The translations under genes and the position numbers were made by a program. A stretch of DNA of 64,000 nucleotides from Sphaerotilus natans (GTDB lineage Bacteria; Pseudomonadota; Gammaproteobacteria; Burkholderiales; Burkholderiaceae_C): NCBI RefSeq assembly GCF_900156335.1, contig NZ_FTMZ01000004.1:62001-126000 (forward strand), read 5' to 3'. Positions 25,313-37,037 of this stretch are shown one piece after another. Under the pieces are notes generated by a model. That model saw only the letters and a list, made by a program, of their open reading frames with translations. It was not told the DNA's origin and did not search any database. Numbering within the stretch: position 1 is the stretch's first letter; each line of letters begins with the position of its first letter.

Positions 25313-26782
25313 ATGACCCTGACCCCTCCGCACCTCGCGCCACCGGTGCCCCGCCGGCTGACCCTGCTGGCCCTGGCGCTGCTGCTGGTCGGCTGCACCA
25401 GCCTGCCGCACACCACGGCCACGACACGCGCCGAAGCTGCCCTGCCGCCGATCACCGGCACAGACACCCCGGCCGCGACGCTGCCCGCGCTGTCGCGCTG
25501 GTGGCAGCAGTTCGATGATCCGCAGCTCGGCGCGCTGGTCGAAGAGGCGCTGACCGGCAATCTGGACATCGCCTCGGCCCGGGCCCGGGTGAACCAGGCG
25601 CGGGCGCTGCGCGAGCAGGCCGCCGCCGCGCTGGCGCCGCAGCTCGGCCTGGGCGCCAGCCTCACCCGCCAGCGCAGTAGCGGCAGCACGACGACGGTGC
25701 TGGCGCCCCAGCTTTCGGCCAGCTGGGAGCTCGACGCCAGCGGCCAGCTGGCCGCCACCGAGCGCGGTGCGGCGGCCGACCTGGCCTCGGCCGAGGCCAG
25801 CGCGCAGGCCAGCGCGCACAGCGTCGCTGGCGAGGTCGCGCTGGCGCATGTCGCGCTGCGCGGCAATCTGGCGCGGCGCGCGCTGGTGCAGGCCAGCCTC
25901 GAGGCGCAGCAGCAGACGCTGCAGCTCACGCAGTGGCGCGCGCAGGCCGGCCTGGCTTCGACGCTGGATGTCGAGCAGGCGCGCACCAGCCTCGAGCAGA
26001 CCCGCGCCCAGCTGCCGGCCTGGGACACCGCGATCACCCAGGGCGAACATGCGCTGGCGGTGCTGCTCGGCCTGGCGCCGAAGGCGCTGCAGGCCCGGCT
26101 CGGCCGCGACGACCGCCTGCCCTCGCCCGGCGAGGCGCTGGCCACGCTCGACCGCCAGCTCGAAGCCGGGGTTCCCGCCGGGTTGTTGCGCCGCCGCCCC
26201 GATCTGGTCGCCGCCGAGGCCACGATCGGCGCCGAGCTGGCCCGGCTGGATGCGCGCCAGGCGGCACGCCGGCCGGACTTCTCGCTGTCGGGCACGCTGG
26301 GCTGGCGAGCGCTGACGCTGGCCGCGCTGGGCGGCAGCGGCACGCTGGTGGCCACGCTGGCCGCCTCGGTCGACTGGCCGGTGCATGACGGCGGCCTGCG
26401 CGCCGCGCAGGTCGAGGCGCAGCAGGCGGTGCTGGCGCAGGCGCGACTGAGCTGGCGCGCCGCCACGCTGGCCGCCGCCCAGGACGCCGAGGACAGCCTG
26501 GCCGCAGCCGCCGGCAGCCGGGCGCAGGCGCGTGCGCTCGGGGAGGCGGTCAGCGCCGCCACCCAGGCGCTGGCGCTGGCCCGCCAGCGCTACCAGGCCG
26601 GCCTGATCGACTTCACCACGCTGCTCGACGCGCAGCGCACGCTGCTGACGCTGCAGACCAGCCAGGTCGGCGCCGAGGTCGAGCTGCGCCAGAACCTGAT
26701 CCGCCTGTTCAAGGCCCTCGGCGGTGGTCTGTCCGCCGCCGATCTGGCGGCGCTGCCCGTGCACGCCGCCTCCACCCGCTGA
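25313..26782 (+). CDS. NodT-type outer-membrane efflux lipoprotein (TolC family)
   Basis: The ~489-residue protein is the outer-membrane channel of the efflux operon that follows. A lipoprotein signal (RRLTLLALALLLVGC) places a lipid on the cysteine after LLVG. Two TolC-type repeats follow, with the usual WWQQFDDPQLGALVEEAL start and the ...LARQRYQAGLIDFTTLLDAQRTLLTLQTS motif in the second. The start at ATG 25313 gives a compact signal peptide; ATG 25283 is possible. Neither has a clear ribosome-binding site. The next gene begins 21 bases later. Confidence 0.9.
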   Translation: MTLTPPHLAPPVPRRLTLLALALLLVGCTSLPHTTATTRAEAALPPITGTDTPAATLPALSRWWQQFDDPQLGALVEEALTGNLDIASARARVNQARALREQAAAALAPQLGLGASLTRQRSSGSTTTVLAPQLSASWELDASGQLAATERGAAADLASAEASAQASAHSVAGEVALAHVALRGNLARRALVQASLEAQQQTLQLTQWRAQAGLASTLDVEQARTSLEQTRAQLPAWDTAITQGEHALAVLLGLAPKALQARLGRDDRLPSPGEALATLDRQLEAGVPAGLLRRRPDLVAAEATIGAELARLDARQAARRPDFSLSGTLGWRALTLAALGGSGTLVATLAASVDWPVHDGGLRAAQVEAQQAVLAQARLSWRAATLAAAQDAEDSLAAAAGSRAQARALGEAVSAATQALALARQRYQAGLIDFTTLLDAQRTLLTLQTSQVGAEVELRQNLIRLFKALGGGLSAADLAALPVHAASTR

Positions 26783-26803
26783 ATTCCCCCCCTCCCGTCT
26801 GCC

Positions 26804-28164
26804 ATGGCCTCCGCTGAACCCCACCGCTCCCGCGCCGATGACCCGGCCGCCGTCGCCGACCTGCTGGGCAGCGCCGCATTGCCCCGCCCGTGGTGGCGCC
26901 GCCGCAGCGTCTGGATCGGCGCGGCGCTGCTGCTGGCCGCCGGCGCCGGCCTGCTCGCCTGGCAGGGCCGCCAGCAGGCCCAGGCCGCGCCGCGCTTTCT
27001 CACCGAGCCGCTGGCCCGCGGTGACCTGACGATCACCGTGACCGCCAACGGCACGCTGCAGCCGATCCGCCAGGTCACGATCGGCTCGGAGCTCTCCGGC
27101 ACGATCCGCAAGGTCCATGTCGACGTCAACGACGAGGTGCGCGCCGGCCAGGTGCTGATCGAGCTCGACACCACCAAGCTCGACGACCAGATCGCCCGCT
27201 CGCGGGCGACGCTGGCCTCGGCCCAGGCCACGGTGCGCCAGGCCGAGGCCACGCTGGCCGAGCAGCGCGCCAGCCTGACGCGGCTGGAGGAGGTGTCGCG
27301 GCTGTCGGGCGGCCAGGTGCCCTCGGGCACCGAGCTGGACGCCGCCCGCGCCGCGCTGGCCCGCGCCGAAGCCGCGCTGGGCAGCGCCCGCGCCAGCGTG
27401 ACCGACGCCACCGCCGCGCTGCGCATGGACGAGACCAGCCGGGGCAAGGCCGAGATCCGCTCGCCGATCGACGGCGTGGTGCTGACCCGCTCGGCCGAGC
27501 CGGGCAATGCGGTGGCCGCCTCGCTGCAGGCGGTCACGCTGCTGACGCTGGCGCAGGACCTGCGGCAGATGAAGCTGCAGGTCAAGGTCGACGAGGCCGA
27601 CGTCGGCCTGGTGCAGGCCGGCCAGCGCGCCAGCTTCAGCGTCAGCACCTGGCCGGCGCGGCGCTTTCCGGCCGAGATCGCCCGGGTGGCCTACGGCTCG
27701 ACCACCACCGACAACGTCGTGACCTACGCCACCGACCTGAAGGTCGACAATGCCGACCTGAGCCTGCGCCCAGGCATGACCGCCACCGCCACCATCGCCG
27801 CCACCGAGCGCCGTGGCGTGCTGACGGTGCCCAACACCGCGCTGCGCTTCACGCCGGCCGCCGCCGGCACGGAGGCGGCAGCCGGCGACACCGGGCTGCT
27901 GTCGAAGCTGATGCCGCGCCCGCCCGGCGCCAGCACCCCGAAGCGCAGCGGCGGCGCGAAGACGACCGAAGGCGGCCAGCGCCAGATCTGGATCCTGAAG
28001 GACGGCGTGCCGCAGCCGCTCACCGTCACCACCGGCCTGAGCGACGGCCGCCGCACCGAGGTCAGCGGCGAAGGCCTGGCCGAGGGCGCGCCGGTCATCA
28101 CCGGCCAGGCCAGCGCCAGCGCCAGCGCCGGTGCCGGTGCCGGCAGCACACCGGGCAGCACCCG

Positions 28165-28168
<4 letters not shown>
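26804..28168 (+). CDS. macA: MacA-like periplasmic adaptor of an ABC efflux pump
   Basis: The 454-residue membrane-fusion protein has one N-terminal anchor (WIGAALLLAAGAGLLAW). A lipoyl half LTITVTANGTLQPIRQVTIGSELSGTI, an alpha-helical hairpin with heptads, and barrel domains follow. A Gly/Pro/Lys-rich insert precedes QRQIWILKDGVPQPLTVTTGLSDG. It matches MacA adaptors, which dock on MacB and a TolC-type channel. The last four bases overlap the ATPase start (ATGA). The C-terminal tail is Ala/Ser/Gly-rich. Confidence 0.92.
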
Positions 28169-28871
<703 letters not shown>

Positions 28872-28875
<4 letters not shown>

Positions 28876-30080
28876 TCGGCAACACCCTGCTGCTGGCGAT
28901 CCGCGAGATCCGCCGCAACCTGCTGCGCTCCTTCCTGACGATCCTGGGCATCGTCATCGGGGTGAGCGCCGTCATCACCATGGTCACGCTGGGCCGCGGC
29001 GCCACGCAGGCGGTGCAGGCGCAGATCGCCAGCCTGGGCAGCAACCTGCTGCAGGTCCGCCCCGGCCAGCGCATGGGGCCGGGCGGCGGGGGCTCGGGCG
29101 CGCCCTCGTTCCGCGAGGCCGATCTGGACGCGATCGCCGCCCAGATCGCCGGCGTGGCCGCGGTCGCGCCGGAGGCGCGCAGCAGCGTCACCGTGGTGGC
29201 CGGATCACGCAACTGGTCGACCAGCGTGACCGGCACCACCAACGCCTGGCTGAAGACCGGCAACTGGACGCTCTCGGCCGGCCGCGCCTTCGAGGACACC
29301 GAGCTGCGCGCCGGCAGCGCGGTCTGCCTGATCGGCGCGACGCTGCTGCGCGAGCTGTTCGCCGGCACCGATCCGCTGGGGCAGACCCTGCGCATCAAGC
29401 AGTTCTCGTGCACGGTCGTCGGCGTGCTGGCCTCCAAGGGCCAGGCGGCGATGGGCATGGACCAGGACGACACGGTGATCGTGCCGCTGCGCACGCTGCA
29501 GCGCCGCGTCACCGGCAGCCTGAACATCGGCACGCTGCTGGTCTCGCTCGAGGACAGCGCCGACAGCCGAGCGGTGCAGTCCAGCCTGCGCCAGCTGCTG
29601 CGCGAGCGGCGCAAGCTGGGCGCGAGCGACGACGACAACTTCAACATTCTCGACACGCAGCAGCTGGCCGAGACGATGAGCGGCACCACGCAGCTGATGA
29701 CCTCGCTGCTCGGGGCGGTGGCGGCGGTGAGCCTGCTGGTGGGCGGCATCGGCATCATGAACATCATGCTGGTGAGCGTGACCGAGCGCACCCGCGAGAT
29801 CGGCGTGCGCCTGGCCATCGGCGCGCTGGAGCACGAGGTGCTGCTGCAGTTCCTGATCGAGGCGGTGGTGCTCTCGAGCTTCGGCGGCCTGGTGGGCATC
29901 GCGCTGGCGACCGTGGCCTCGATCGGGCTGTCCTCGCTGCTGGCCATGCCCTACGCCTTCCAGCCCGGCATCAACGGCCTGGCCTTCGTGTTTTCGGCCG
30001 CGATCGGCGTGGTGTTCGGCTATGTGCCGGCACGGCGCGCGGCACGCCTCGATCCGATCGAGGCGCTGCGGCACGAATGA
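28872..30080 (+). CDS. MacB-type ABC transporter permease (FtsX family)
   Basis: The 402-residue permease has one N-terminal membrane helix (SFLTILGIVIGVSAVITMVTLGRGA). A large periplasmic domain of about 220 residues follows, then three helices near the C-terminus (LLGAVAAVSLLVGGIGIMNIMLVSVTERTREIG and two more). It ends PARRAARLDPIEALRHE, the usual FtsX/MacB close. Together with the preceding three genes it completes a tripartite efflux or secretion system. Substrates of such systems include macrolides, peptides and siderophores. None can be assigned here. Confidence 0.94.
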
Positions 30081-30514
30081 TCAATCCGCACTGATCGTGG
30101 TCTTGAGTATTCGCCGCAGGCCGCTTCTCTGCGGCGGAAAACTCGCTTTCCGGTGCACGGCGCCTGATGGCAGTGCAACACCCGAGTTTTCATCGCACCA
30201 CAAGATGACATGCCGATGAAAATCGCACCAATACTGCACCGGAGCAGGAATATTCATCGTCACCGATGCACCAGATAATCCACCACAAATAAGGGTTGAC
30301 CCGGGGCACCCGCCCCGAATAGATTGTCGACACCTGATGCATCCGGTTTTCCGGAATCCGGTTCATTCGACAGTTCATTCGACTTTTCTGGTTCCTGAGT
30401 CTCTTCTGGCGACCTCTTTCCTGCTGTCCTTGCGGCCTTCTTTCCGCTCGTTCCCGTGTCCGCCGCGACCGTGGTCGCCATCGCAGCGGACCCCCTCGAT
30501 GTCCGGAGACGATC
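30081..30514 (+). other. Intergenic stretch with hairpin, promoter and short tandem repeat
   Basis: No gene is supported in these 434 bases, which are more AT-rich than the flanks. CGCCGCAG (30113-30120) pairs with CTGCGGCG (30130-30137) and may help end the efflux transcript, although no T run follows. A promoter lies at 30296. An 11-base direct repeat GTTCATTCGAC occurs at 30361-30371 and 30373-30383 inside the leader of the next gene. Confidence 0.6.
30296..30325 (+). promoter_or_regulatory. Sigma70-like promoter with a dyad in its spacer
   Basis: TTGACC (30296-30301) and TAGATT (30320-30325) are separated by 18 bases; ATAGAT one base earlier gives 17. Within the spacer, CGGGGC (30302-30307) and GCCCCG (30312-30317) form a perfect dyad around ACCC. 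The gene it would serve starts at 30515, giving a leader of nearly 190 bases. Confidence 0.55.
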
Positions 30515-30922
30515 ATGCGCAAGACCGCACCATCGGCCGACATGCCGTCGGTCCCCGTGCCGCCGGCGCCGGCGCCGATGCCGGGCAGTGGCGTGCCGCG
30601 CGAGCTGCTGATGCGCCACCCACGCACCGGCGAGGAGCGCATCGCGCCGGTGGGCTATGCCTGGTCGGTGCTGCTGGCCGGTCCGTTCGTGCTGGCCCGG
30701 CGCGGTGACTGGTCGATGGCGCTGGCCTGCCTGCTGCTGCCGCTGCTGGGTCAGGTGCTGCTGGCGCCGCAGGCCAATCGCCGCCATCTGCGCCGGCTGG
30801 TGGCACGCGGCTACCGGGCGGTGAGCACGGTTCCCGGCCGCGTCAGTCATGTGGAATGGGCGCTGGGCATGCAGATCCCGCGCTACAGCGGTCGCCGAGA
30901 AGACATCTCGCGCTTCGAGTAG
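30515..30922 (+). CDS. Small membrane protein of unknown function
   Basis: The 135-residue product has a Pro-rich N-terminus and then two hydrophobic segments (VGYAWSVLLAGPFVLARRG and MALACLLLPLLGQVLLAP). A basic cytoplasmic-looking tail follows (RRHLRRLVARGYRAVS). It resembles DUF2628-type membrane proteins by layout, but I cannot name it with certainty. A GGAG ribosome-binding site sits 8 bases before the ATG, and a promoter candidate lies about 190 bases upstream. It appears to be a single-gene unit. Confidence 0.65.
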   Translation: MRKTAPSADMPSVPVPPAPAPMPGSGVPRELLMRHPRTGEERIAPVGYAWSVLLAGPFVLARRGDWSMALACLLLPLLGQVLLAPQANRRHLRRLVARGYRAVSTVPGRVSHVEWALGMQIPRYSGRREDISRFE

Positions 30923-31108
30923 GACGCCGACCTGGCCCGATCCCGCAGCCGACGTGAGCGGGTGCGGGTCGTTCAGGGCCACCGTCTTCACGCGCTCGGG
31001 CCCATGGTCCTGCCACCGGCCCCGCGCATCCGGCAGAGAAGCGCCACCGCCATGCCGCTCATCGGCGCGGGTCCGGCCTCAAGTCGGCGCCCGTGAGGCC
31101 GACGCCGC

Positions 31109-32746
31109 TCAGCGCGGCCGTCCCTCGCCCGGTTCGGGGCGCAGTCCCAGCTTCTGCCCGACCGTCAGCCGCTCGTCCGACAGCACGTCGAGAAAGTCCG
31201 ACAGGCGCTTGGAGCGCACGATCATGTAGCCGGTCAGCAGCAGCGAAGCCAGCAGCGTGATCCCGAGAATCAGCAGGCGCTCGGGCCAGGGACGATCGGC
31301 CTCGTCGAGCAGGTTCATGCCGAGAAAGCCGGTCGACAGCGTGCCGATCAGCCCGGCGATCGTCACCACCGTCAGCCGCACCACGGTGTTGGCCTGCCGG
31401 CGCAGGCTGTCGGTGTCGAGGTAGGTGTTCATCTCGCTGACACGCTCGCGCACCTCGGGGTGCAGCGCATCCAGGCCGAGGTGATCGGCGCACAGTCGGT
31501 GCAGCGCGCGGGTCTGGGCCTGCTCGGACAGGTCGTGGAACCAGTAGCGGTGGGTGAAGCGCAGGAAGGTCTCGAAGTTGCCGCGCACCGCGCGCTTGAA
31601 GCGCTTGACCGAGCTGGCGTCATGGATCTCCAGCGCGTCGAGCGCCACCACCAGCCGGTCGGAGAACATCAGCAGCGCCGCCTTCTGGAAGTGCGCGATC
31701 AGGAACATCAGGAAATGCTGGTGGCGGAACTGCGCCAGCACGCCGCGCTCGCGGTCGACGAAGAAGCGCGAGCCCGCGCGCCCGACCACCACCAGCGCAT
31801 GGCCGCAGCACAGATAGCGGGTGAAGGGCGCCGCGCCGCCGGGGCGCCAGAAGCGGTCGTAGCAGTGGCGGGCCTCGAAGTCGGCGACATGGCGCTCGGC
31901 GAAGGGCAGCTCGTCCTCGCCGTCGCTGCCCTGCCCGGCCACCAGCCCGAGGCGGATGAAGTCGGCGCGCCCGAGCGCGGCCGGATCGTCCAGCGCCAGC
32001 CAGGCCATCACCGGCATGCGGTGGTACTCGATCTGGCGCACCCGCAGCAGCGGGCCCGCGCCATCGTCGGGTTCCTCGTCCTGCTCCGGGCGCAGCGGCT
32101 GCAGCAGCCAGCGCCAGTGCGCCGCCAGCCGCGGCGCGCGGTGCAGGCCGACGAAGTCCAGAAAGGCCTGGCGGTCGGCCGCGTCCGACGCGCACAGCGT
32201 CCGGTCGTCGGCGCCGAGCCACTCGACCTCGCTGGCGCAGTGCAGCGGCTGGCCCTCGCCGTCCCAGCCCGGCGGATAGGCGCGGCCGAAGCGGTAGAGC
32301 AGCTCCTGCGCCACCGGCAGCGGCAGCTCGTCGGCATGGACCTCGACATGCAGCACCACCACGTCGACATCGTGGAAGAAGTAGAGGTCGACATGCTCGA
32401 CCGCCAGCCGCAGCGCCGGTTGGTCCGGCGCCAGACGCAGGCGCACCGCCCGCACGTCATCGCGGCGCAGCACCCGCATCGACGAGCCCCCTCCGGTGCG
32501 CGCACTGCCGGCGCGCGGCCCGTCGCCGTAGAGGAAGCGCTGCACATGCGGCAGGAAGGTCACGAACTCCTGGTAGTGGCGCTCGCTCGACGGGCCGTGG
32601 CGCATCTCGGCGGCCTCGCGCCACGGACTGCCCGGGCGCTCGAGCACCGCGGTCCAGGGCTGCAGGCGCAGCCGCTCGTCCTGGCGCGGCAGCAGCTGCA
32701 GCGGCCACAGCAGGCGCTGGCGGAAGTGGCGAATCATCAGGCTCAT
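31109..32746 (-). CDS. CorA-like divalent metal ion transporter with a long N-terminal domain
   Basis: The 545-residue protein ends with two membrane helices. The first is followed by the CorA hallmark Gly-Met-Asn (STGFLGMNLLD). CorA family members form pentameric channels for Mg2+, Co2+ or Ni2+. The cytoplasmic part is much longer than the ~260 residues usual for CorA. It contains acidic stretches (EQDEEPDDGAG) and Cys-containing segments (RYLCCGHALVVVGR). That places it in a divergent CorA-like branch whose ion is unknown. It is transcribed away from the glycosyltransferase gene, with 84 bases between the two starts. Confidence 0.8.
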   Translation of the reverse strand: MSLMIRHFRQRLLWPLQLLPRQDERLRLQPWTAVLERPGSPWREAAEMRHGPSSERHYQEFVTFLPHVQRFLYGDGPRAGSARTGGGSSMRVLRRDDVRAVRLRLAPDQPALRLAVEHVDLYFFHDVDVVVLHVEVHADELPLPVAQELLYRFGRAYPPGWDGEGQPLHCASEVEWLGADDRTLCASDAADRQAFLDFVGLHRAPRLAAHWRWLLQPLRPEQDEEPDDGAGPLLRVRQIEYHRMPVMAWLALDDPAALGRADFIRLGLVAGQGSDGEDELPFAERHVADFEARHCYDRFWRPGGAAPFTRYLCCGHALVVVGRAGSRFFVDRERGVLAQFRHQHFLMFLIAHFQKAALLMFSDRLVVALDALEIHDASSVKRFKRAVRGNFETFLRFTHRYWFHDLSEQAQTRALHRLCADHLGLDALHPEVRERVSEMNTYLDTDSLRRQANTVVRLTVVTIAGLIGTLSTGFLGMNLLDEADRPWPERLLILGITLLASLLLTGYMIVRSKRLSDFLDVLSDERLTVGQKLGLRPEPGEGRPR

Positions 32747-32830
32747 GGCTCAGGATTGTCCACATCGCTCGGCTGCAGCGGCGATGCAGCCTTCTTTCAA
32801 TTCCGGAACCTCGCGATACTGCCCGGCATC

Positions 32831-34078
32831 ATGCGCATCCTCTTCGTCCACCAGAACTTTCCCGGCCAGTACGTCCACCTCGCCCCGGCGCTGGCCCAGG
32901 CCGGTCACGAGGTGCGCGCGCTGATGCTCGAGCCCACCGCGCGGCCGCTGCCCGGCGTGGCCTGCACCCGCTACAAGGTCACGCGCAGCAGCACGCCGCA
33001 GATCCACCCGTGGGTGGCGGAATACGAGACCAAGGTGCTGCGCGGCGAGGGCTGCGCACGCGCCGCGCTGGCGCTGCGCGAGCAGCACGGCTTCATGCCC
33101 GACGTGATCTGCGTGCATCCCGGCTGGGGCGAGGCGCTGTTCCTGCGCGACATCTGGCCCGAGGCGCGCCAGCTGCACTTCGTCGAGTGGTTCTACGGCT
33201 GGGAGGGCCACGACGTGACCTTCGATCCGGAGTTCCCGCCGCGCGGCATCGAGGCGCGGCTGAGGCTGCGCGCGAAGAACACCCACCTGCTGCAGGGCCT
33301 GGTCGACATGGACGCCGGCGTGTCGCCGACCGCCTGGCAGCGCTCGACGGTGCCGCAGGCCTTCCAGCACAAGATCCGCACGCTGCACGACGGCGTCGAC
33401 ACCGACCTGATCCGCCCCGACCCCGAAGCGGTCTTCGAGCACGGCGCGCTGCGACTGCGCCACGGCGACGAGGTGCTGAGCTTCATCAACCGCAACTTCG
33501 AGCCCAACCGCGGCTATCACGTCTTCATGCGTGCGCTGCCGGCGCTGCTGCGCGAGCGCCCGCAGGCGCAGGTGGTGCTGGTCGGCGGCAGCGGCGTGTC
33601 CTACGGCGCGCGCCCGCAGGACGGCCGCAGCTGGCAGGACACGCTGCTCGCGGAGATCGCGCCGCAGCTCGACGAGGCGATGCGCGCGCGCCTGCACTTC
33701 GTCGGCCGGCTGCCGCATCCGCAGCTGATGAAGCTCTACCAGGTGACCCGCGCCCATGTCTACCTGACCTACCCCTTCGTGCTGTCGTGGTCGATGCTGG
33801 AGGCGATGTCGGCCGGTGCGCTGGTGATCGGCTCGCGCACCGCGCCGGTCGAGGAGGTGATCGAGCACGGCCGCAACGGCCTGCTGGTCGACTTCTTCGA
33901 CCGCGAGGGCCTGGTGCGCACGATGGCCGACGCGCTGGCCGCGCCGCCCGGCACGCATGACGCGATCCGCAGCACCGCGCGCGAGACGATCGTGCGCCGC
34001 TACGACCTGCGCCGCGTCTGCCTGCCGGGGCAGGTGGCGCTGGTCGAGGAGATCGGGCGCGGCCCGCGGGTCGCCTGA
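32831..34078 (+). CDS. GT4-type glycosyltransferase
   Basis: The 415-residue enzyme has the GT-B fold. The N-terminal domain starts MRILFVHQNFPGQYVHLAPALAQAGHEV. The C-terminal nucleotide-sugar domain shows VLVGGSGVSYG, HFVGRLPHPQLMKLYQVTRAHVYLTYPFVLSWSMLEAMSAGALVIGS and APVEEVIEHGRNGLLVDFFD. The last includes the usual Glu-containing E-x7-E region of family GT4. No membrane segment is seen. No other polysaccharide gene is adjacent, so the acceptor is unknown. The ATG was chosen because the frame continues far upstream without coding signature. Confidence 0.88.
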   Translation: MRILFVHQNFPGQYVHLAPALAQAGHEVRALMLEPTARPLPGVACTRYKVTRSSTPQIHPWVAEYETKVLRGEGCARAALALREQHGFMPDVICVHPGWGEALFLRDIWPEARQLHFVEWFYGWEGHDVTFDPEFPPRGIEARLRLRAKNTHLLQGLVDMDAGVSPTAWQRSTVPQAFQHKIRTLHDGVDTDLIRPDPEAVFEHGALRLRHGDEVLSFINRNFEPNRGYHVFMRALPALLRERPQAQVVLVGGSGVSYGARPQDGRSWQDTLLAEIAPQLDEAMRARLHFVGRLPHPQLMKLYQVTRAHVYLTYPFVLSWSMLEAMSAGALVIGSRTAPVEEVIEHGRNGLLVDFFDREGLVRTMADALAAPPGTHDAIRSTARETIVRRYDLRRVCLPGQVALVEEIGRGPRVA

Positions 34079-34103
34079 CGGCCACGGTCAATGCCGCGAC
34101 CGG

Positions 34104-35011
34104 TCAACCGGCCTCGCGCATCGCCTCGGCCAGGAAGTCGACCACCGCCTGGATGCGCGGCAGCCGGTCGCGCTCGGGCAGCATCACCGCCCAGACCGGC
34201 GCCCAGCCCGGATCGCGGAACGGCGCCAGCACCTCGACCAGCTCGCCGCGCGCCAGCAGCGGCGCAACCAGCAGCGTGCTGTGCCAGCCCAGGCCGAGAC
34301 CTGAGCGCACCATTTCCAGCCCGAGCCAGGTGGTGTTGGCACTGAAGCGACCGCTCACCGGCCAGGGCCGGCGCTCGCCGTCGACCACGAAGGTCCAGCG
34401 GTTCAGATGCCCGGCGTTCAGGTGCGTGACCAGCGGAAAGCGCGCCAGATCGGCCGGCGTCTGCGGCGTGCCCAGCCGCGCCAGCAGCGCAGGCGCCGCG
34501 CAGACGACGCGCCGGAAGCGCCCGACCCGGCGCGCCACCAACCCCTCGTGGCGCAGATGGTTGGTGCGCAGCGCAACATCGAAGCCTTCGGCCGCCAGAT
34601 CGACGATGCGGTCGTCGGCATGCAGCTCGATGCGCAGGTCGGGTGACGCGCCGCCAGCGCGGGCAGCGCCGGCACGACAAAGCACTGCGCCAGCGCCGGG
34701 CTGACCGCCAGCCGCACGACGCCGCTGGCGCGCTCGCGCCGTGCCGACAGCTCGTCGGCCAGATCGCCCAGCGCGGCCAGCACCTGGCGGGCATGCTGCA
34801 GCAGCGTGCCGCCCTCCGGCGTCAGGCTCAGGCCGTGGGTCGAGCGGCGCAGCAGCCGCACCCGGTAGAGCGCCTCCAGCCGGTCGACCGCGCGCGCCAC
34901 CGCCGAGAACGAGCCCAGCTCGGCCACGTGCACGAACAGCGCCAGGTCGGCTGGCGCGGCATGGGCGGGCGCCTCGGGCGGAAAGGCATCAGGACGGGTC
35001 TTGCTCGGCAT
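34104..35011 (-). pseudogene. LysR-family regulator, disrupted by an internal deletion and a frameshift
   Basis: Two lesions are visible. First, the N-terminal helix-turn-helix reads GSFSAVARAV directly into DRLEALYRVRLLRRS. About a dozen residues that normally form the recognition helix (the x-S-x-S-A-V-S-R type segment) are missing. Second, the reading frame shifts near 34640-34645. Frame one runs ...PALAARHP and then becomes nonsense. The effector-binding part (PDLRIELHADDRIVDLAAEGFDVALRTNHL onward) continues in another frame to the stop at 34104. One missing base in the GGG run would explain it. Even with the frame repaired it should not bind DNA normally. It is divergent from the tautomerase gene, its probable former target. 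Confidence 0.85.
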
Positions 35012-35092
35012 GCAAAGGCGCTGGGCACGGCGGGGACTGTCCCCGGGCGGGCGTGAAACCTAGTCTAGCGCCATGTTCCACGGGAGATCCCC

Positions 35093-35509
35093 ATGCCTCT
35101 GCTGACCCTGAGCACCTGGCCGGCGCTGACGCAGCCCGAGCAGCGCCACGCCATCGCCCGCGAGCTGACCGGCCACACCGAGCGGCTGCTCGGCAAGAAG
35201 CGCGCGCTGACCGCGGTCGCGGTGCTGGCCGAGCCGATCGGCTGGACGATCGGCGGCGAGCCGGTCGAGCCACCGGACCGCGCCGCCGAGGCCGGCCCGG
35301 CGCGGTCCACCTTCGCGCTGGAGATCCGCATCACCGCAGGCACCAACACCGCGCAGCAGAAGGCCGACTGGATCGCCGCGGCCTGGGACACGCTGCGCCG
35401 CGCGCTGCCGGAGGCGCTGGTCGAGGCCAGCTACGTCAGCGTGCTCGAGCTGCCGGCCGACGACTGGGGCTGGGGCGGCCGCACGCAGGCGGCGCGGCTG
35501 CCCCGCTGA
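35093..35509 (+). CDS. Tautomerase-superfamily protein
   Basis: The 138-residue protein begins MPLLTLSTWPALT. After removal of Met this exposes the N-terminal proline that serves as catalytic base in the 4-oxalocrotonate tautomerase superfamily. The beta-alpha-beta pattern continues with QRHAIARELTGHTERLLGKKRALTAVAVL and a second half after a linker. The length fits a fused or long tautomerase. A GGGAGA ribosome-binding site precedes the ATG. It lies divergent from the broken LysR gene, whose loss may have altered its control. Confidence 0.78.
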   Translation: MPLLTLSTWPALTQPEQRHAIARELTGHTERLLGKKRALTAVAVLAEPIGWTIGGEPVEPPDRAAEAGPARSTFALEIRITAGTNTAQQKADWIAAAWDTLRRALPEALVEASYVSVLELPADDWGWGGRTQAARLPR

Positions 35510-35527
35510 GTGCGCCGAACCCGCGCC

Positions 35528-37036
<1,509 letters not shown>

Positions 37037-37037
<1 letters not shown>

